Source of the DNA: Candidatus Effluviviaceae Genus I sp.
GTDB lineage: Bacteria; Joyebacterota; Joyebacteria; Joyebacterales; Joyebacteraceae
NCBI GenBank assembly: GCA_016867725.1
Contig: VGIX01000006.1
Location: forward strand, 5,857-69,856
Length of the DNA: 64,000 nucleotides
Direction of reading: 5' to 3'
Shown here one piece after another: positions 39,577 through 47,618 of this stretch. The notes beneath the pieces were generated by a model. It was not told the origin of the DNA. It searched no databases and was given only the letters and a program-made list of their open reading frames with translations. A program made the translations under genes and the position numbers. Positions within the stretch are counted from its first letter, which is position 1. The number at the start of each line of letters is the position of its first letter.

Positions 39577-39972
39577 ATGTCGACGTCAGCAAGGTACTGG
39601 AGGGAGATCCCGCAGCGCTACCGGCTGGAGGCCGCGAAGTGCCGGAAGTGCGGCAAGGTGCACTTCCCGCCGCGGGTCATCTGCAACACGTGCCGCGGCC
39701 GGGAGTTCGAGAAGGTCGTCCTTCCTGATGCCGGCAGGCTTCTCACGCACACCGTCATCAGGATCGGCCCGAGCGCGTTCAGCAACGAGACGCCGTACGC
39801 GATGGGCATCGCCGAGCTCGACGGCGGCGTGAGGTTGACCGCGCAGATCGCGGACGTGGAGTTCGACGAGCTCACGGTCGGGATGCCGGTCCGCATCGAG
39901 TTCCGGAAGCTCCGCGAGGAAGGCGAGGCCGGCATCCTCTGCTACGGGTACAAGTTCGTGCCTGCGAGGTGA
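39577..39972 (+). CDS. DUF35 zinc-ribbon/OB-fold acyl-CoA-associated protein
   Basis: A 131-residue protein with an N-terminal rubredoxin-like zinc ribbon (CRKCGKVHFPPRVICNTC near residues 22-39) and a C-terminal OB fold (YAMGIAELDGGVRL near 74). In archaea DUF35 bridges acetoacetyl-CoA thiolase and HMG-CoA synthase and contributes to a shared CoA site. The ATG is preceded by GAGGAGG. It directly follows the thiolase gene and is followed 3 bases later by the methylcrotonyl-CoA carboxylase beta gene, tying the trio to the carboxylase operon. Confidence 0.92.
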   Translation: MSTSARYWREIPQRYRLEAAKCRKCGKVHFPPRVICNTCRGREFEKVVLPDAGRLLTHTVIRIGPSAFSNETPYAMGIAELDGGVRLTAQIADVEFDELTVGMPVRIEFRKLREEGEAGILCYGYKFVPAR

Positions 39973-39975
39973 CCG

Positions 39976-41583
39976 ATGTACCGCATCGAGAGCAGGGTGG
40001 ACACGAAGGGCGCCGCGTTCCAGGAGAACCGCGCGAGGATGCGCGCGCTCGTGGACGAGTTCCGCGAGCGTCTCGACCGCGCGAAGGAGGGCGGGCCTAC
40101 GTCGCAGCGCGAGCGGCACAGGAAGCGCGGGAAGCTCCTCGTGCGGGAGCGGCTCGAGCGCCTGTTCGACCCGGGCACGCCGTTCCTCGAGCTTTCGCCG
40201 CTCGCGGCATACGGGATGTACGACAACGAGGCCCCGGGGGCCGGCATGGTCACGGGCGTCGGGCGGGTCCACGGGCGCGAGGTCCTCGTCGTCGCGAACG
40301 ACGCGACGGTGAAGGGCGGCACCTACTTCCCGATGACCATCAAGAAGCACGTGCGGGCGCAGGAGGTGGCGATGGAGAACCGCCTCCCGTGCGTGTACCT
40401 CGTGGACTCCGGCGGCATTTTCCTGCCGCACCAGGCCGGCACCTTCCCCGACCGCGACCACTTCGGCCGCATCTTCTACAACCAGGCGCGGCTCTCGGCG
40501 GTGGGCGTCCCGCAGATCGCGATCGTCATGGGCTCGTGCACGGCGGGCGGCGCGTACGTCCCGGCGATGAGCGACGAGGCGGTCATCGTGAAGGAGCAAG
40601 GCACCATCTTCATCGGCGGGCCGCCGCTCGTGAAGGCCGCGACGGGCGAGGAGGTGACCGACGAGGAGCTCGGCGGTGCCGACGTCCACTGCCGCATCTC
40701 GGGCGTGGCCGACCACTACGCGCTCGACGACGCCCACGCGCTCGCCGTCGCGCGGAACATCATCGAGAACCTCGACGCGCCGAAGCGGTTCGAGCTCGAC
40801 GCGGACGAGCCCGAGGACCCGGCGTACGACCCCGAGGAGCTCTTGGGCATCGTGCCGACGGACCTTCGGAAGGCGTTCGACATGCGGGAGGTCATCGCCC
40901 GCATCGCGGACGGCAGCCGCTTCCAGGAGTTCAAGGAGCTCTACGGCCCCACCATCGTGACGGGCTTCGCGCGCGTCATGGGATACCCGGTCGGCATCCT
41001 CGCCAACAACGGCGTGCTCTTCTCGGAGAGCTCGCTCAAGGGCGCGCACTTCATCGAACTCTGCACGATGCGGAAGATCCCGCTCGTCTTCCTTCAGAAC
41101 ATCACGGGGTTCATCGTCGGGCGGCAGTACGAGCACGGCGGCATTGCGAAGGACGGCGCGAAGCTCGTCCATGCGGTCGCCAACGCGGACGTGCCGAAGT
41201 TCACGGTCATCGTCGGCGGCTCGTACGGCGCCGGCAACTACGCGATGTGCGGGCGCGGCTACAGCCCCAGGCTCCTGTGGATGTGGCCGAACGCGAAGAT
41301 CAGCGTCATGGGCGGCGAGCAAGCGGCGAACGTGCTCCTCACCGTGAAGATGCGGCAGCTCGAGAAGGAGGGCGTCGTCATGACGCCCGAGGAGCAGAAG
41401 GCGTTCAAGGCGCCGGTGATCGAGCGGTACGAGAACGAGGCGTCGGCGTACTACTCGACGGCGCGCCTGTGGGACGACGGCATCCTCGACCCGCTGGACA
41501 CGCGGGCGGCGCTCGCGCTCGGCATCGCGATGGCGCTCAACGCGCCGGTCCCTGACCAGAAGTACGGCGTGTTCAGAATGTAG
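39976..41583 (+). CDS. methylcrotonyl-CoA carboxylase-type carboxyltransferase (beta) subunit
   Basis: A 535-residue carboxyltransferase of the MccB/LiuB type. Motifs are the acyl-CoA oxyanion loop [23 protein letters not shown] near residues 139-160, [16 protein letters not shown] near 189, [23 protein letters not shown] near 375-397, and [17 protein letters not shown] near 416. These distinguish it from the propionyl-CoA type at 30409. It carboxylates 3-methylcrotonyl-CoA to 3-methylglutaconyl-CoA in leucine breakdown. The hydratase, biotin carboxylase, carrier and an isovaleryl-CoA dehydrogenase-like gene follow in order. Related geranoyl-CoA carboxylase is an alternative, but the neighbours fit leucine better. 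Confidence 0.9.
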   Translation: MYRIESRVDTKGAAFQENRARMRALVDEFRERLDRAKEGGPTSQRERHRKRGKLLVRERLERLFDPGTPFLELSPLAAYGMYDNEAPGAGMVTGVGRVHGREVLVVANDATVKGGTYFPMTIKKHVRAQEVAMENRLPCVYLVDSGGIFLPHQAGTFPDRDHFGRIFYNQARLSAVGVPQIAIVMGSCTAGGAYVPAMSDEAVIVKEQGTIFIGGPPLVKAATGEEVTDEELGGADVHCRISGVADHYALDDAHALAVARNIIENLDAPKRFELDADEPEDPAYDPEELLGIVPTDLRKAFDMREVIARIADGSRFQEFKELYGPTIVTGFARVMGYPVGILANNGVLFSESSLKGAHFIELCTMRKIPLVFLQNITGFIVGRQYEHGGIAKDGAKLVHAVANADVPKFTVIVGGSYGAGNYAMCGRGYSPRLLWMWPNAKISVMGGEQAANVLLTVKMRQLEKEGVVMTPEEQKAFKAPVIERYENEASAYYSTARLWDDGILDPLDTRAALALGIAMALNAPVPDQKYGVFRM

Positions 41584-41599
41584 GGCCACGGGGGAGACG

Positions 41600-42391
41600 A
41601 TGGGCGGACACACAACGCTTCGGACCGCCGTCGCCGGCGAGATCGCGACGGTCACGCTCTCGCGGCCGGAGGTCAAGAACGCCTTCGACGACGCGATGCT
41701 GCGCGAGCTGCTCGAGGTCTACCGCGCCTTCGCCGACGATCCGTCCGTGCGCGTCGTCGTGCTGACCGGCGAGGGCGACTCGTTCTGCGCGGGCGCCGAC
41801 ATCAACTACATGCGGCGCACCGGCGCGTACACGTTCGAGCAGAACTACGCCGACGGCATGGTCATCTCGGACGTGATGGAGGCGATCCACACGCTCCCGA
41901 AGCCCACCATCGCGCGCGTGAACGGCTACGCGATCGGCGGCGGCGCCGGGCTCATGGCCGCCAACGACATCGTCGTGGCCGCGGACACCGCGGTCATCAG
42001 CCTGTCCGAGGTCAAGATCGGTCTCGTGCCGGCGTGCATCTCGCCGTACGTGGTGCTCCGCGCCGGGGCGGGCGCGTGCCGCGAGTTCTTCCTCACGGGG
42101 GAGCGGCTGACGGCCGAGAAGGCGTTCCGGCTGGGACTCGTCAACGCGGTCGTCCCGCGCGAGGCGCTCGACGACGAGGTCGCGACGATCGCGAAGCGCA
42201 CGCTCTCGGGCGGGCCGGAGGCGCTCCGCGTGTGCAAGGACCTCCTCGACGACGTGATGTTCATGCCGCTGTCCGAGGCGAAGGCCCACACGGCGCGCGT
42301 CATCGCCGAGGTGCGGGCCTCCGATGAGGCGCGCGAGGGCATGGCGGCGTTCCTCGAGAAGCGGAAGGCGCGCTGGAACAGGGGCTCATGA
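41600..42391 (+). CDS. enoyl-CoA hydratase, probable methylglutaconyl-CoA hydratase
   Basis: A 263-residue crotonase-fold enzyme. Oxyanion-hole regions are FCAGADINYMRR near residues 66-77 and GYAIGGGAGLMAANDIVVA near 109-127. The catalytic region SEVKIGLVPACISPYVV near 136-152 has Glu at the first acid site, while the second typical Glu is replaced within ACISPYV, as seen in LiuC-like and AUH-like members. The expected reaction is 3-methylglutaconyl-CoA to HMG-CoA. It lies between the beta and alpha genes of the methylcrotonyl-type carboxylase, the usual site of liuC. Its stop overlaps the next ATG (ATGA). Confidence 0.85.
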   Translation: MGGHTTLRTAVAGEIATVTLSRPEVKNAFDDAMLRELLEVYRAFADDPSVRVVVLTGEGDSFCAGADINYMRRTGAYTFEQNYADGMVISDVMEAIHTLPKPTIARVNGYAIGGGAGLMAANDIVVAADTAVISLSEVKIGLVPACISPYVVLRAGAGACREFFLTGERLTAEKAFRLGLVNAVVPREALDDEVATIAKRTLSGGPEALRVCKDLLDDVMFMPLSEAKAHTARVIAEVRASDEAREGMAAFLEKRKARWNRGS

Positions 42392-43890
42392 AGAAGATCC
42401 TCATCGCCAACCGGGGCGAGATCGCGGTCCGCGTCGCGCGGGCCTGCCGCGACGCGGGCATCCCGGCGGCGGCCGTCTACTCCGACGCCGACCGCGCGTC
42501 GCTCCACGTGCTCGAGGCCGACGAGGCCGTGCGCATCGGGCCGGCCCCGGCGCTCGAGAGCTACCTCAACGTGGACGCCGTCATCGGAGCCGCGCGCACC
42601 GTGGGCGCCGACGCGGTCCATCCGGGCTACGGGTTCCTCGCCGAGAACTGGCAGTTCGCCAGGCGCTGCGAGGACGAGGGGCTCACGTTCATCGGGCCGC
42701 CGTCGGCCGCCCTCCATCTCGTCGGCGACAAGATCCGCTCCCGCGAGACCATGCGCGGCGTGGGCGTTCCCATCATCCCCGGGATGCTCGACGCCGGTGG
42801 CGGTGACGAGGCGTGCGCCGCGAAGGCGCGCGAGATGGGCTACCCGGTGCTCGTCAAGGCGTCGGCGGGCGGCGGCGGGAAGGGCATGCAGGTCGTCCGG
42901 AGCGCGGCCGACCTTCCGAACGCGCTTGCGACCGCGCGCCGCGTGGCGAAGTCCGCGTTCGGCGACGACACGGTCTACGTCGAGAAGCTCATCGAGCGGC
43001 CGCGCCACGTCGAGTTCCAGGTCCTCGCCGACCGGCACGGCAACGTCGTGCACCTCTTCGAGCGCGAGTGCTCCATCCAGCGGCGGCACCAGAAGATCGT
43101 CGAGGAGTCGCCCTCGACGGCGCTCACGCCGGAACTCCGCGCCCGGATGGGCGAGACGGCCGTGAAGGCGGCGAAGGCGTGCGGGTACCAGAACGCGGGG
43201 ACGGTCGAGTTCCTTCTCGCGGAGGACAGGAGCTTCTACTTCCTCGAGGTCAACGCGCGCATCCAGGTCGAGCACCCCGTCACCGAGCTCGTCACGGGCG
43301 TGGACCTCGTGCGCGAGCAGATCCTCGTCGCGTCGGGCCGCCCGCTCACGCTCAAGCAGTCCGACCTCGCGCAGCGGGGCCACGCCATCGAGTGCCGCAT
43401 CTACGCCGAGGACCCGGCGAACGACTTCCTCCCGTCGCCCGGCCGCATCCTGAGCCTCTGCGAGCCGGCCGGCCCCGGCGTGCGGCACGACTGCGGCATC
43501 TACGAGGGGTGGGACGTGCCGGTCCACTACGATCCCATCCTCTCGAAGCTCATCGTGCACGCCGCCGACCGCGAGACCGCGCGCCTGAGGATGCTCCGCG
43601 CGCTGTCCGACTTCGTGGTGCTCGGCATCGCGACGACCATCGACTACCTGCGCGAGATCGTCGCGAGCGAGCCGTTCGCGAAGGGCGACACGCAGACCGA
43701 CTTCATCGAGAAGCACATGGCGGGGCGGCCGGCGGGCGCGGCCGACGCCGCCGCGCTCGAGGCCGCGCTCGTGGCCGGCGCGATCTTCCTGTCCGCCGGG
43801 TCGGCGCCCGCGCGCGCCGGCGGCAGGCGGCGCGAGCAGTCGCCGTGGGACACGCTTGGGGCGTGGAGCATCGGCCGCAGGTCATCCTGA
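42388..43890 (+). CDS. biotin carboxylase subunit of methylcrotonyl-CoA-type carboxylase
   Basis: A 500-residue ATP-grasp biotin carboxylase. It has KKILIANRGEIAVRVAR at the N-terminus, the glycine-rich lid KASAGGGGKGMQVVRS near 156-171, ECSIQRRHQKIVEE near 226, and EVNARIQVEHPVTE near 285. The C-terminal tail after about 445 lacks a biotin domain, which is encoded separately by the next gene. The ATG overlaps the hydratase stop (ATGA). It is a paralogue of the propionyl-type subunit at 31980. Its partner carboxyltransferase is the one at 39976, judged by operon position. Confidence 0.93.
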   Translation: MKKILIANRGEIAVRVARACRDAGIPAAAVYSDADRASLHVLEADEAVRIGPAPALESYLNVDAVIGAARTVGADAVHPGYGFLAENWQFARRCEDEGLTFIGPPSAALHLVGDKIRSRETMRGVGVPIIPGMLDAGGGDEACAAKAREMGYPVLVKASAGGGGKGMQVVRSAADLPNALATARRVAKSAFGDDTVYVEKLIERPRHVEFQVLADRHGNVVHLFERECSIQRRHQKIVEESPSTALTPELRARMGETAVKAAKACGYQNAGTVEFLLAEDRSFYFLEVNARIQVEHPVTELVTGVDLVREQILVASGRPLTLKQSDLAQRGHAIECRIYAEDPANDFLPSPGRILSLCEPAGPGVRHDCGIYEGWDVPVHYDPILSKLIVHAADRETARLRMLRALSDFVVLGIATTIDYLREIVASEPFAKGDTQTDFIEKHMAGRPAGAADAAALEAALVAGAIFLSAGSAPARAGGRRREQSPWDTLGAWSIGRRSS

Positions 43891-43901
43891 AGGGGGAGCC
43901 C

Positions 43902-44420
43902 TTGCGCTTCGAGTTCACTGTCGGCGGCCGGGCGCACGTCGTCACGGTCGAAGGGAAGCCCTCCGACGCGAACGTCTCGGTCGACGGACGCGACGGGCGC
44001 CGCCTCGACTGGGCCACGATCCCGGGCGGCGTGATCTCGATGGTCGTGGACGGCAGGTCGCTCACCGCGCGCGTCGCGCGGCGCGACGGCGGGCTCGCCG
44101 TCTGGGTCGCGGGCCGCCGCTTCGACCTCGAGACGGGCGCGGCCGACGACGCGGTCGGCGGCGCGCGGCACGGCGGCCGGGCGAGCGGCAGCGTGAAGGC
44201 GCCGATGCCCGGCACGGTCGTCAAGGTGCTCGTGAAGGAAGGGGACGAGGTGGCCCTCGGGCAGAGCCTCGTCATCGTCGAGGCGATGAAGATGGAGAAC
44301 GACGTCAGGGCCCCGGTCGCCGGGACCGTCAGGAAGGTGACGGTCGCGCCGGGCGCCTCCGTCGGGACGACCGAGGCCATGGTCGAGATCGAGCCCGCCG
44401 CGGAAACGGGCGCGGCGTAG
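43902..44420 (+). CDS. biotin carboxyl carrier protein of the methylcrotonyl-type carboxylase
   Basis: A 172-residue carrier. The C-terminal biotinyl domain (about 95-165) starts at VKAPMPGTVVKVLVKEGDEV and carries the biotin Lys in EAMKMEN near residue 130. The N-terminal region resembles the interface part of acyl-CoA carboxylase alpha tails. The chosen start is TTG 43902, which has AGGGGGAG upstream and lies 11 bases after the biotin carboxylase stop. GTG 43863, inside the preceding gene, would add 13 residues without family similarity. The split into separate carboxylase and carrier genes repeats the pattern at 31980-34059. Confidence 0.9.
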   Translation: MRFEFTVGGRAHVVTVEGKPSDANVSVDGRDGRRLDWATIPGGVISMVVDGRSLTARVARRDGGLAVWVAGRRFDLETGAADDAVGGARHGGRASGSVKAPMPGTVVKVLVKEGDEVALGQSLVIVEAMKMENDVRAPVAGTVRKVTVAPGASVGTTEAMVEIEPAAETGAA

Positions 44421-44476
44421 GGCCGGGTGCGACGACGCCGGGCGGCCGCTCCGGCCGCCGCGAGAAGGGGATGCGC

Positions 44477-45634
44477 ATGCTGAGCATGTTCTACACGAAG
44501 GACGAGAACGCGTTCCGCGACGAGGTCAGGGCCTTCGCAGAGAAGGAGGTCGGGCCGTTCGCCGACGAGATCGAGCGCACGGCCGAGTATCCGCGCGAGG
44601 TGCTGCGCCGCGTGGGCCAGGCGGGCTACATGGGCGCGATGATCCCGAAGGAGTACGGCGGGACCGGGAAGGGGATGGTCGCCGAGACCATCATCGCCGA
44701 GGAGATCTCGGCGGTCTCGCCGGTCGTGGACGTGTCGCGCGGCGTGACCTCGGTCTACTTCGCGCCGCCGGTCCACAAGTTCGGCTCGGACGCGCTTCGG
44801 CAGAAGTACCTGCGACCGATCGTCACGGGCGAGAAGATCGGCGCCATCGGCATCACCGAGCCCGACGTCGGCTCCGACACCGCGGGCATGAAAACGCAGG
44901 CCGTGAAGGACGGCGGCGACTTCGTCATCACCGGGGAGAAGCGCTTCATCACGAACGGGAGCCAGGCCGACTTCATCCTCGTGTTCGCGATCACCGACCC
45001 GTCGGTGAAGGCGCGCGACGGCATGACCGCGTTCGTCGTGGAGACGTCGTGGCCTGGCTTCAGCGTCGTGAAGGACTACGACCTCATGGGGATGCGCGGG
45101 GCGCGCGTCTCGCACCTCAAGTTCGAGGGCGTCCGCGTTCCGGCACGTCACGTCGTGGGGAAGGTGAACAAGGGCTTCGCCGTCCTCATGGACGAGCTCG
45201 ACACCGAGCGCACCTCGCTCGCCGCGGGCGCGGTGGGCTACTCGCGCGCCGCGTTCGAGATCGCCGTCGAGCACTCGGTGAAGCGGCAGCAGTTCGGGAA
45301 GGAGATCCGCGCGTTCGAGGGCATCTCGTTCAAGATCGCCGACATGGCGACGAAGCTCGACGCCGCGAGGCTCCTGACGCTCGAGGCCGCGCGCCGCATC
45401 GACGCAGGTCTCCCGGCGACGCGGCAGGGCGCGACGGCGAAGCTCTTCGCCACACTCGCGGCGCAGGAGATCGCCTACGAGGCGCTCCAGGTGACGGGCG
45501 GGGACGGCTACACGAAGCAGAACCGGACCGAGCAGCTCGCGCGCGACGCCAGGCTCATGACCATCGGCGGCGGGACCGCGGAGATTATGCGGTTCATCAT
45601 CCAGCGCGAGGTCTACAGGGAGAGGGGCCACTAG
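44477..45634 (+). CDS. acyl-CoA dehydrogenase with isovaleryl-CoA dehydrogenase-type catalytic glutamate
   Basis: A 385-residue flavoprotein. The FAD loop GAIGITEPDVGSDTAGMKT lies near residue 122, and RFITNGSQADFILVF near 156. The C-terminal catalytic position, normally Glu in EGTSEIQ, is Gly (TIGGGTAEIM). A Glu is present instead at residue 244 in DELDTERTSLAAG, the site used by isovaleryl-CoA and long-chain dehydrogenases. With the leucine-pathway genes before it, isovaleryl-CoA is the likely substrate. Two ATGs compete: 44471 touches the AGAAGGGG ribosome binding site, while 44477 has normal spacing and was chosen. Electrons probably go to EtfBA. Confidence 0.9.
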   Translation: MLSMFYTKDENAFRDEVRAFAEKEVGPFADEIERTAEYPREVLRRVGQAGYMGAMIPKEYGGTGKGMVAETIIAEEISAVSPVVDVSRGVTSVYFAPPVHKFGSDALRQKYLRPIVTGEKIGAIGITEPDVGSDTAGMKTQAVKDGGDFVITGEKRFITNGSQADFILVFAITDPSVKARDGMTAFVVETSWPGFSVVKDYDLMGMRGARVSHLKFEGVRVPARHVVGKVNKGFAVLMDELDTERTSLAAGAVGYSRAAFEIAVEHSVKRQQFGKEIRAFEGISFKIADMATKLDAARLLTLEAARRIDAGLPATRQGATAKLFATLAAQEIAYEALQVTGGDGYTKQNRTEQLARDARLMTIGGGTAEIMRFIIQREVYRERGH

Positions 45635-45637
45635 CCG

Positions 45638-46753
45638 ATGTCGGACCCCAAGGGACGGAAGGCGGAGAGGGTCCTCGCGATCAACCCCGGGAGCACCTCG
45701 ACGAAGCTCGCGGTGTTCGACGGGGACGAGTGCCTCTGCGAGGGGGTCGTCCGCCACAGCTCACTCGAGCTCGGCAGGTTCGAGCGCATCTGGGACCAGT
45801 ACGAGTACCGCAAGGCGGCCGTCCTCGAGTTCCTCGCCGACCACGGCATCGCGCTCCGGTCGCTCTCGGCCGTCGTCGGCAGGGGCGGGCCCTTCCGCCC
45901 GACCGTGAGCGGCACCTACCGGGTGAACCCGGAGATGATCGCCGACGCCCGCGACGAGGTGCAGGGGCCGCACCCCTCGAACCTCGGCGCCGTGCTCGCG
46001 TACGGCATCGCATGGGACCACGGCCTCGAGGCGTTCATCGTTGACCCGCCGTGCGTGGACGAGCTGGACCCCGTCGCGCGCTACTCCGGCATCCCCGAGA
46101 TCGAGCGGACGAGCCTCGTGCACGCCCTCAACATCAAGGCCGTCGCGAGGACGGTCGCGGCCGACCTCGGCAAGGGCGTCTGCGACGCGAACCTCGTGGT
46201 CGCGCACCTCGGCGGGGGCGTGAGCGTCTGCGCCCTCAGAAAGGGGCGCATGGTGGACGTCTCGAACGGCCTGTCGGCTGGGCCGTTCACGCCCGAGCGC
46301 GCGGGCACGCTGCCCACCGTGAATCTCGTGAAGATGTGCTTCTCCGGCTCGTACACCGAAGCCGAGGTCATGCGGAAGCTCGTCGGCGGCGGCGGGCTCG
46401 TCGCCTACCTCGGGACGAGCGACGTCGCGGAGGTCCTCCGGCGCGAGGAGGCCGGCGACGCGCGGGCGCGCGGCGTGCTCGCCGCGATGGTCTATCAGAT
46501 TGCGAAGGAGATCGGCGCGATGGCGGTCGTGGTCGGCAAGGACCTCGACGCGGTCGTGCTCACCGGCGGCATCGTGAAGTCCGAGGTCATCGCGGAGCGC
46601 ATCGCGGCGAAAGTCCGCTTCCTCGGGCGCGTCATCGTCGTGCCCGGCGAGGACGAGCTCCGCGAGCTGGCCCTCGGCTGCCTGCGCGCGCTCCGTGGCG
46701 AGGAAGAGGTCCGGGTCTATCCCGAGACCGTGGACGACGGCGGCTGCCACTGA
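45638..46753 (+). CDS. buk: butyrate kinase
   Basis: Acetokinase-family enzyme that interconverts butyryl-phosphate plus ADP with butyrate plus ATP, and also accepts branched acids such as isobutyrate and isovalerate. The 371-residue protein has the N-terminal phosphate loop LAINPGSTSTKLAVFDGD near residues 13-30, GRGGPFRPTVSGTY near 87, the VAHLGGGVSVCALRKGRMVDVSNGLS block in two halves near 188-213, and VLTGGIVKSE near 308. It starts 4 bases after the acyl-CoA dehydrogenase stop. No phosphotransbutyrylase gene is in the window, so the acyl-phosphate source is unclear. Confidence 0.94.
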   Translation: MSDPKGRKAERVLAINPGSTSTKLAVFDGDECLCEGVVRHSSLELGRFERIWDQYEYRKAAVLEFLADHGIALRSLSAVVGRGGPFRPTVSGTYRVNPEMIADARDEVQGPHPSNLGAVLAYGIAWDHGLEAFIVDPPCVDELDPVARYSGIPEIERTSLVHALNIKAVARTVAADLGKGVCDANLVVAHLGGGVSVCALRKGRMVDVSNGLSAGPFTPERAGTLPTVNLVKMCFSGSYTEAEVMRKLVGGGGLVAYLGTSDVAEVLRREEAGDARARGVLAAMVYQIAKEIGAMAVVVGKDLDAVVLTGGIVKSEVIAERIAAKVRFLGRVIVVPGEDELRELALGCLRALRGEEEVRVYPETVDDGGCH

Positions 46754-46803
46754 CCAGGCGGCCGGCGCCGCCGGCCGACGATCACGACGGGGGAGGACGC
46801 ACC

Positions 46804-47589
46804 GTGAGCTACCGGAACATCCAGGTCGAGAGGGACGGCATCCTGGCCGTCGTCACCGTCAACCGGCCGGACGCTCTGAACGCGCTCGACACGACGACGA
46901 TGTCCGAGATCAACGAGGCGATGAAGGAGCTCGGCGTCGACGACGGCGTGGCGGCGGTCATCGTGACCGGAGCGGGCAAGGCGTTCGTCGCCGGGGCGGA
47001 CATCGTCGAGCTCTCGAAGCTCGGCGCGATGAAGGCGCGCGAGGCGTCGAGGCTCGGGCAGGAGACGTTCTCGCGCATCGAGAACCTGCCGAAGCCGGTC
47101 GTCGCGGCGCTCAACGGGTTCGCGCTCGGCGGCGGCCTCGAGCTCGCGATGGCGTGCGACATCAGGATCGCCTCGACGAAGGCGAAGCTCGGGCAACCCG
47201 AGGTCAAGCTCGGCGTCACGCCGGGGTTCGCCGGCACGCAGCGGCTCCCGCGGCTCGTGGGGCTCGGCCGCGCGCTCGAGATGCTGCTCGTCGGCGAGCC
47301 CATCGACGCCGAGACCGCGCTCCGCTACGGCCTCGTGACGAAGGTCGTCGAGCCCGACGCGCTCATGGCCGCGGCGAAGGAGCTCGCGCTCACCATCGCG
47401 TCGCGCGGCCCGGCCGCGGTCGCGCTCATCAAGGCGTGCGTCGTGCGGGGCGTGAACGCGGACATCGAGGTCGGCGGCTCGTACGAGTCCGAGACCTTCG
47501 GGACGTGCTTCGCGCTCGGCGAGGCGCAGGAGGGCATCCGGGCGTTCCTCGAGAAGAGGACGCCCTCGTGGTCGCGGAAGAAGAGCTGA
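46804..47589 (+). CDS. enoyl-CoA hydratase (crotonase)
   Basis: A 261-residue crotonase. Motifs are the oxyanion loop AFVAGADIVELSKL near residues 60-73, GFALGGGLELAMACDIRIAS near 106-125 with the first catalytic Glu (GGGLELAMA), and the second Glu region GQPEVKLGVTPGFAGTQRLPRLVG near 131-154. This complete pair suits hydration of crotonyl-CoA and other short enoyl-CoAs. GTG 46804 is preceded by GGGGGAGGAC. With the 3-hydroxyacyl-CoA dehydrogenase (50058) and thiolase (51425) it completes a short-chain beta-oxidation set in the same run. Confidence 0.94.
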   Translation: MSYRNIQVERDGILAVVTVNRPDALNALDTTTMSEINEAMKELGVDDGVAAVIVTGAGKAFVAGADIVELSKLGAMKAREASRLGQETFSRIENLPKPVVAALNGFALGGGLELAMACDIRIASTKAKLGQPEVKLGVTPGFAGTQRLPRLVGLGRALEMLLVGEPIDAETALRYGLVTKVVEPDALMAAAKELALTIASRGPAAVALIKACVVRGVNADIEVGGSYESETFGTCFALGEAQEGIRAFLEKRTPSWSRKKS

Positions 47590-47618
47590 CGCGTGACGGC
47601 GGCCGGCGGAGGTTCCCG

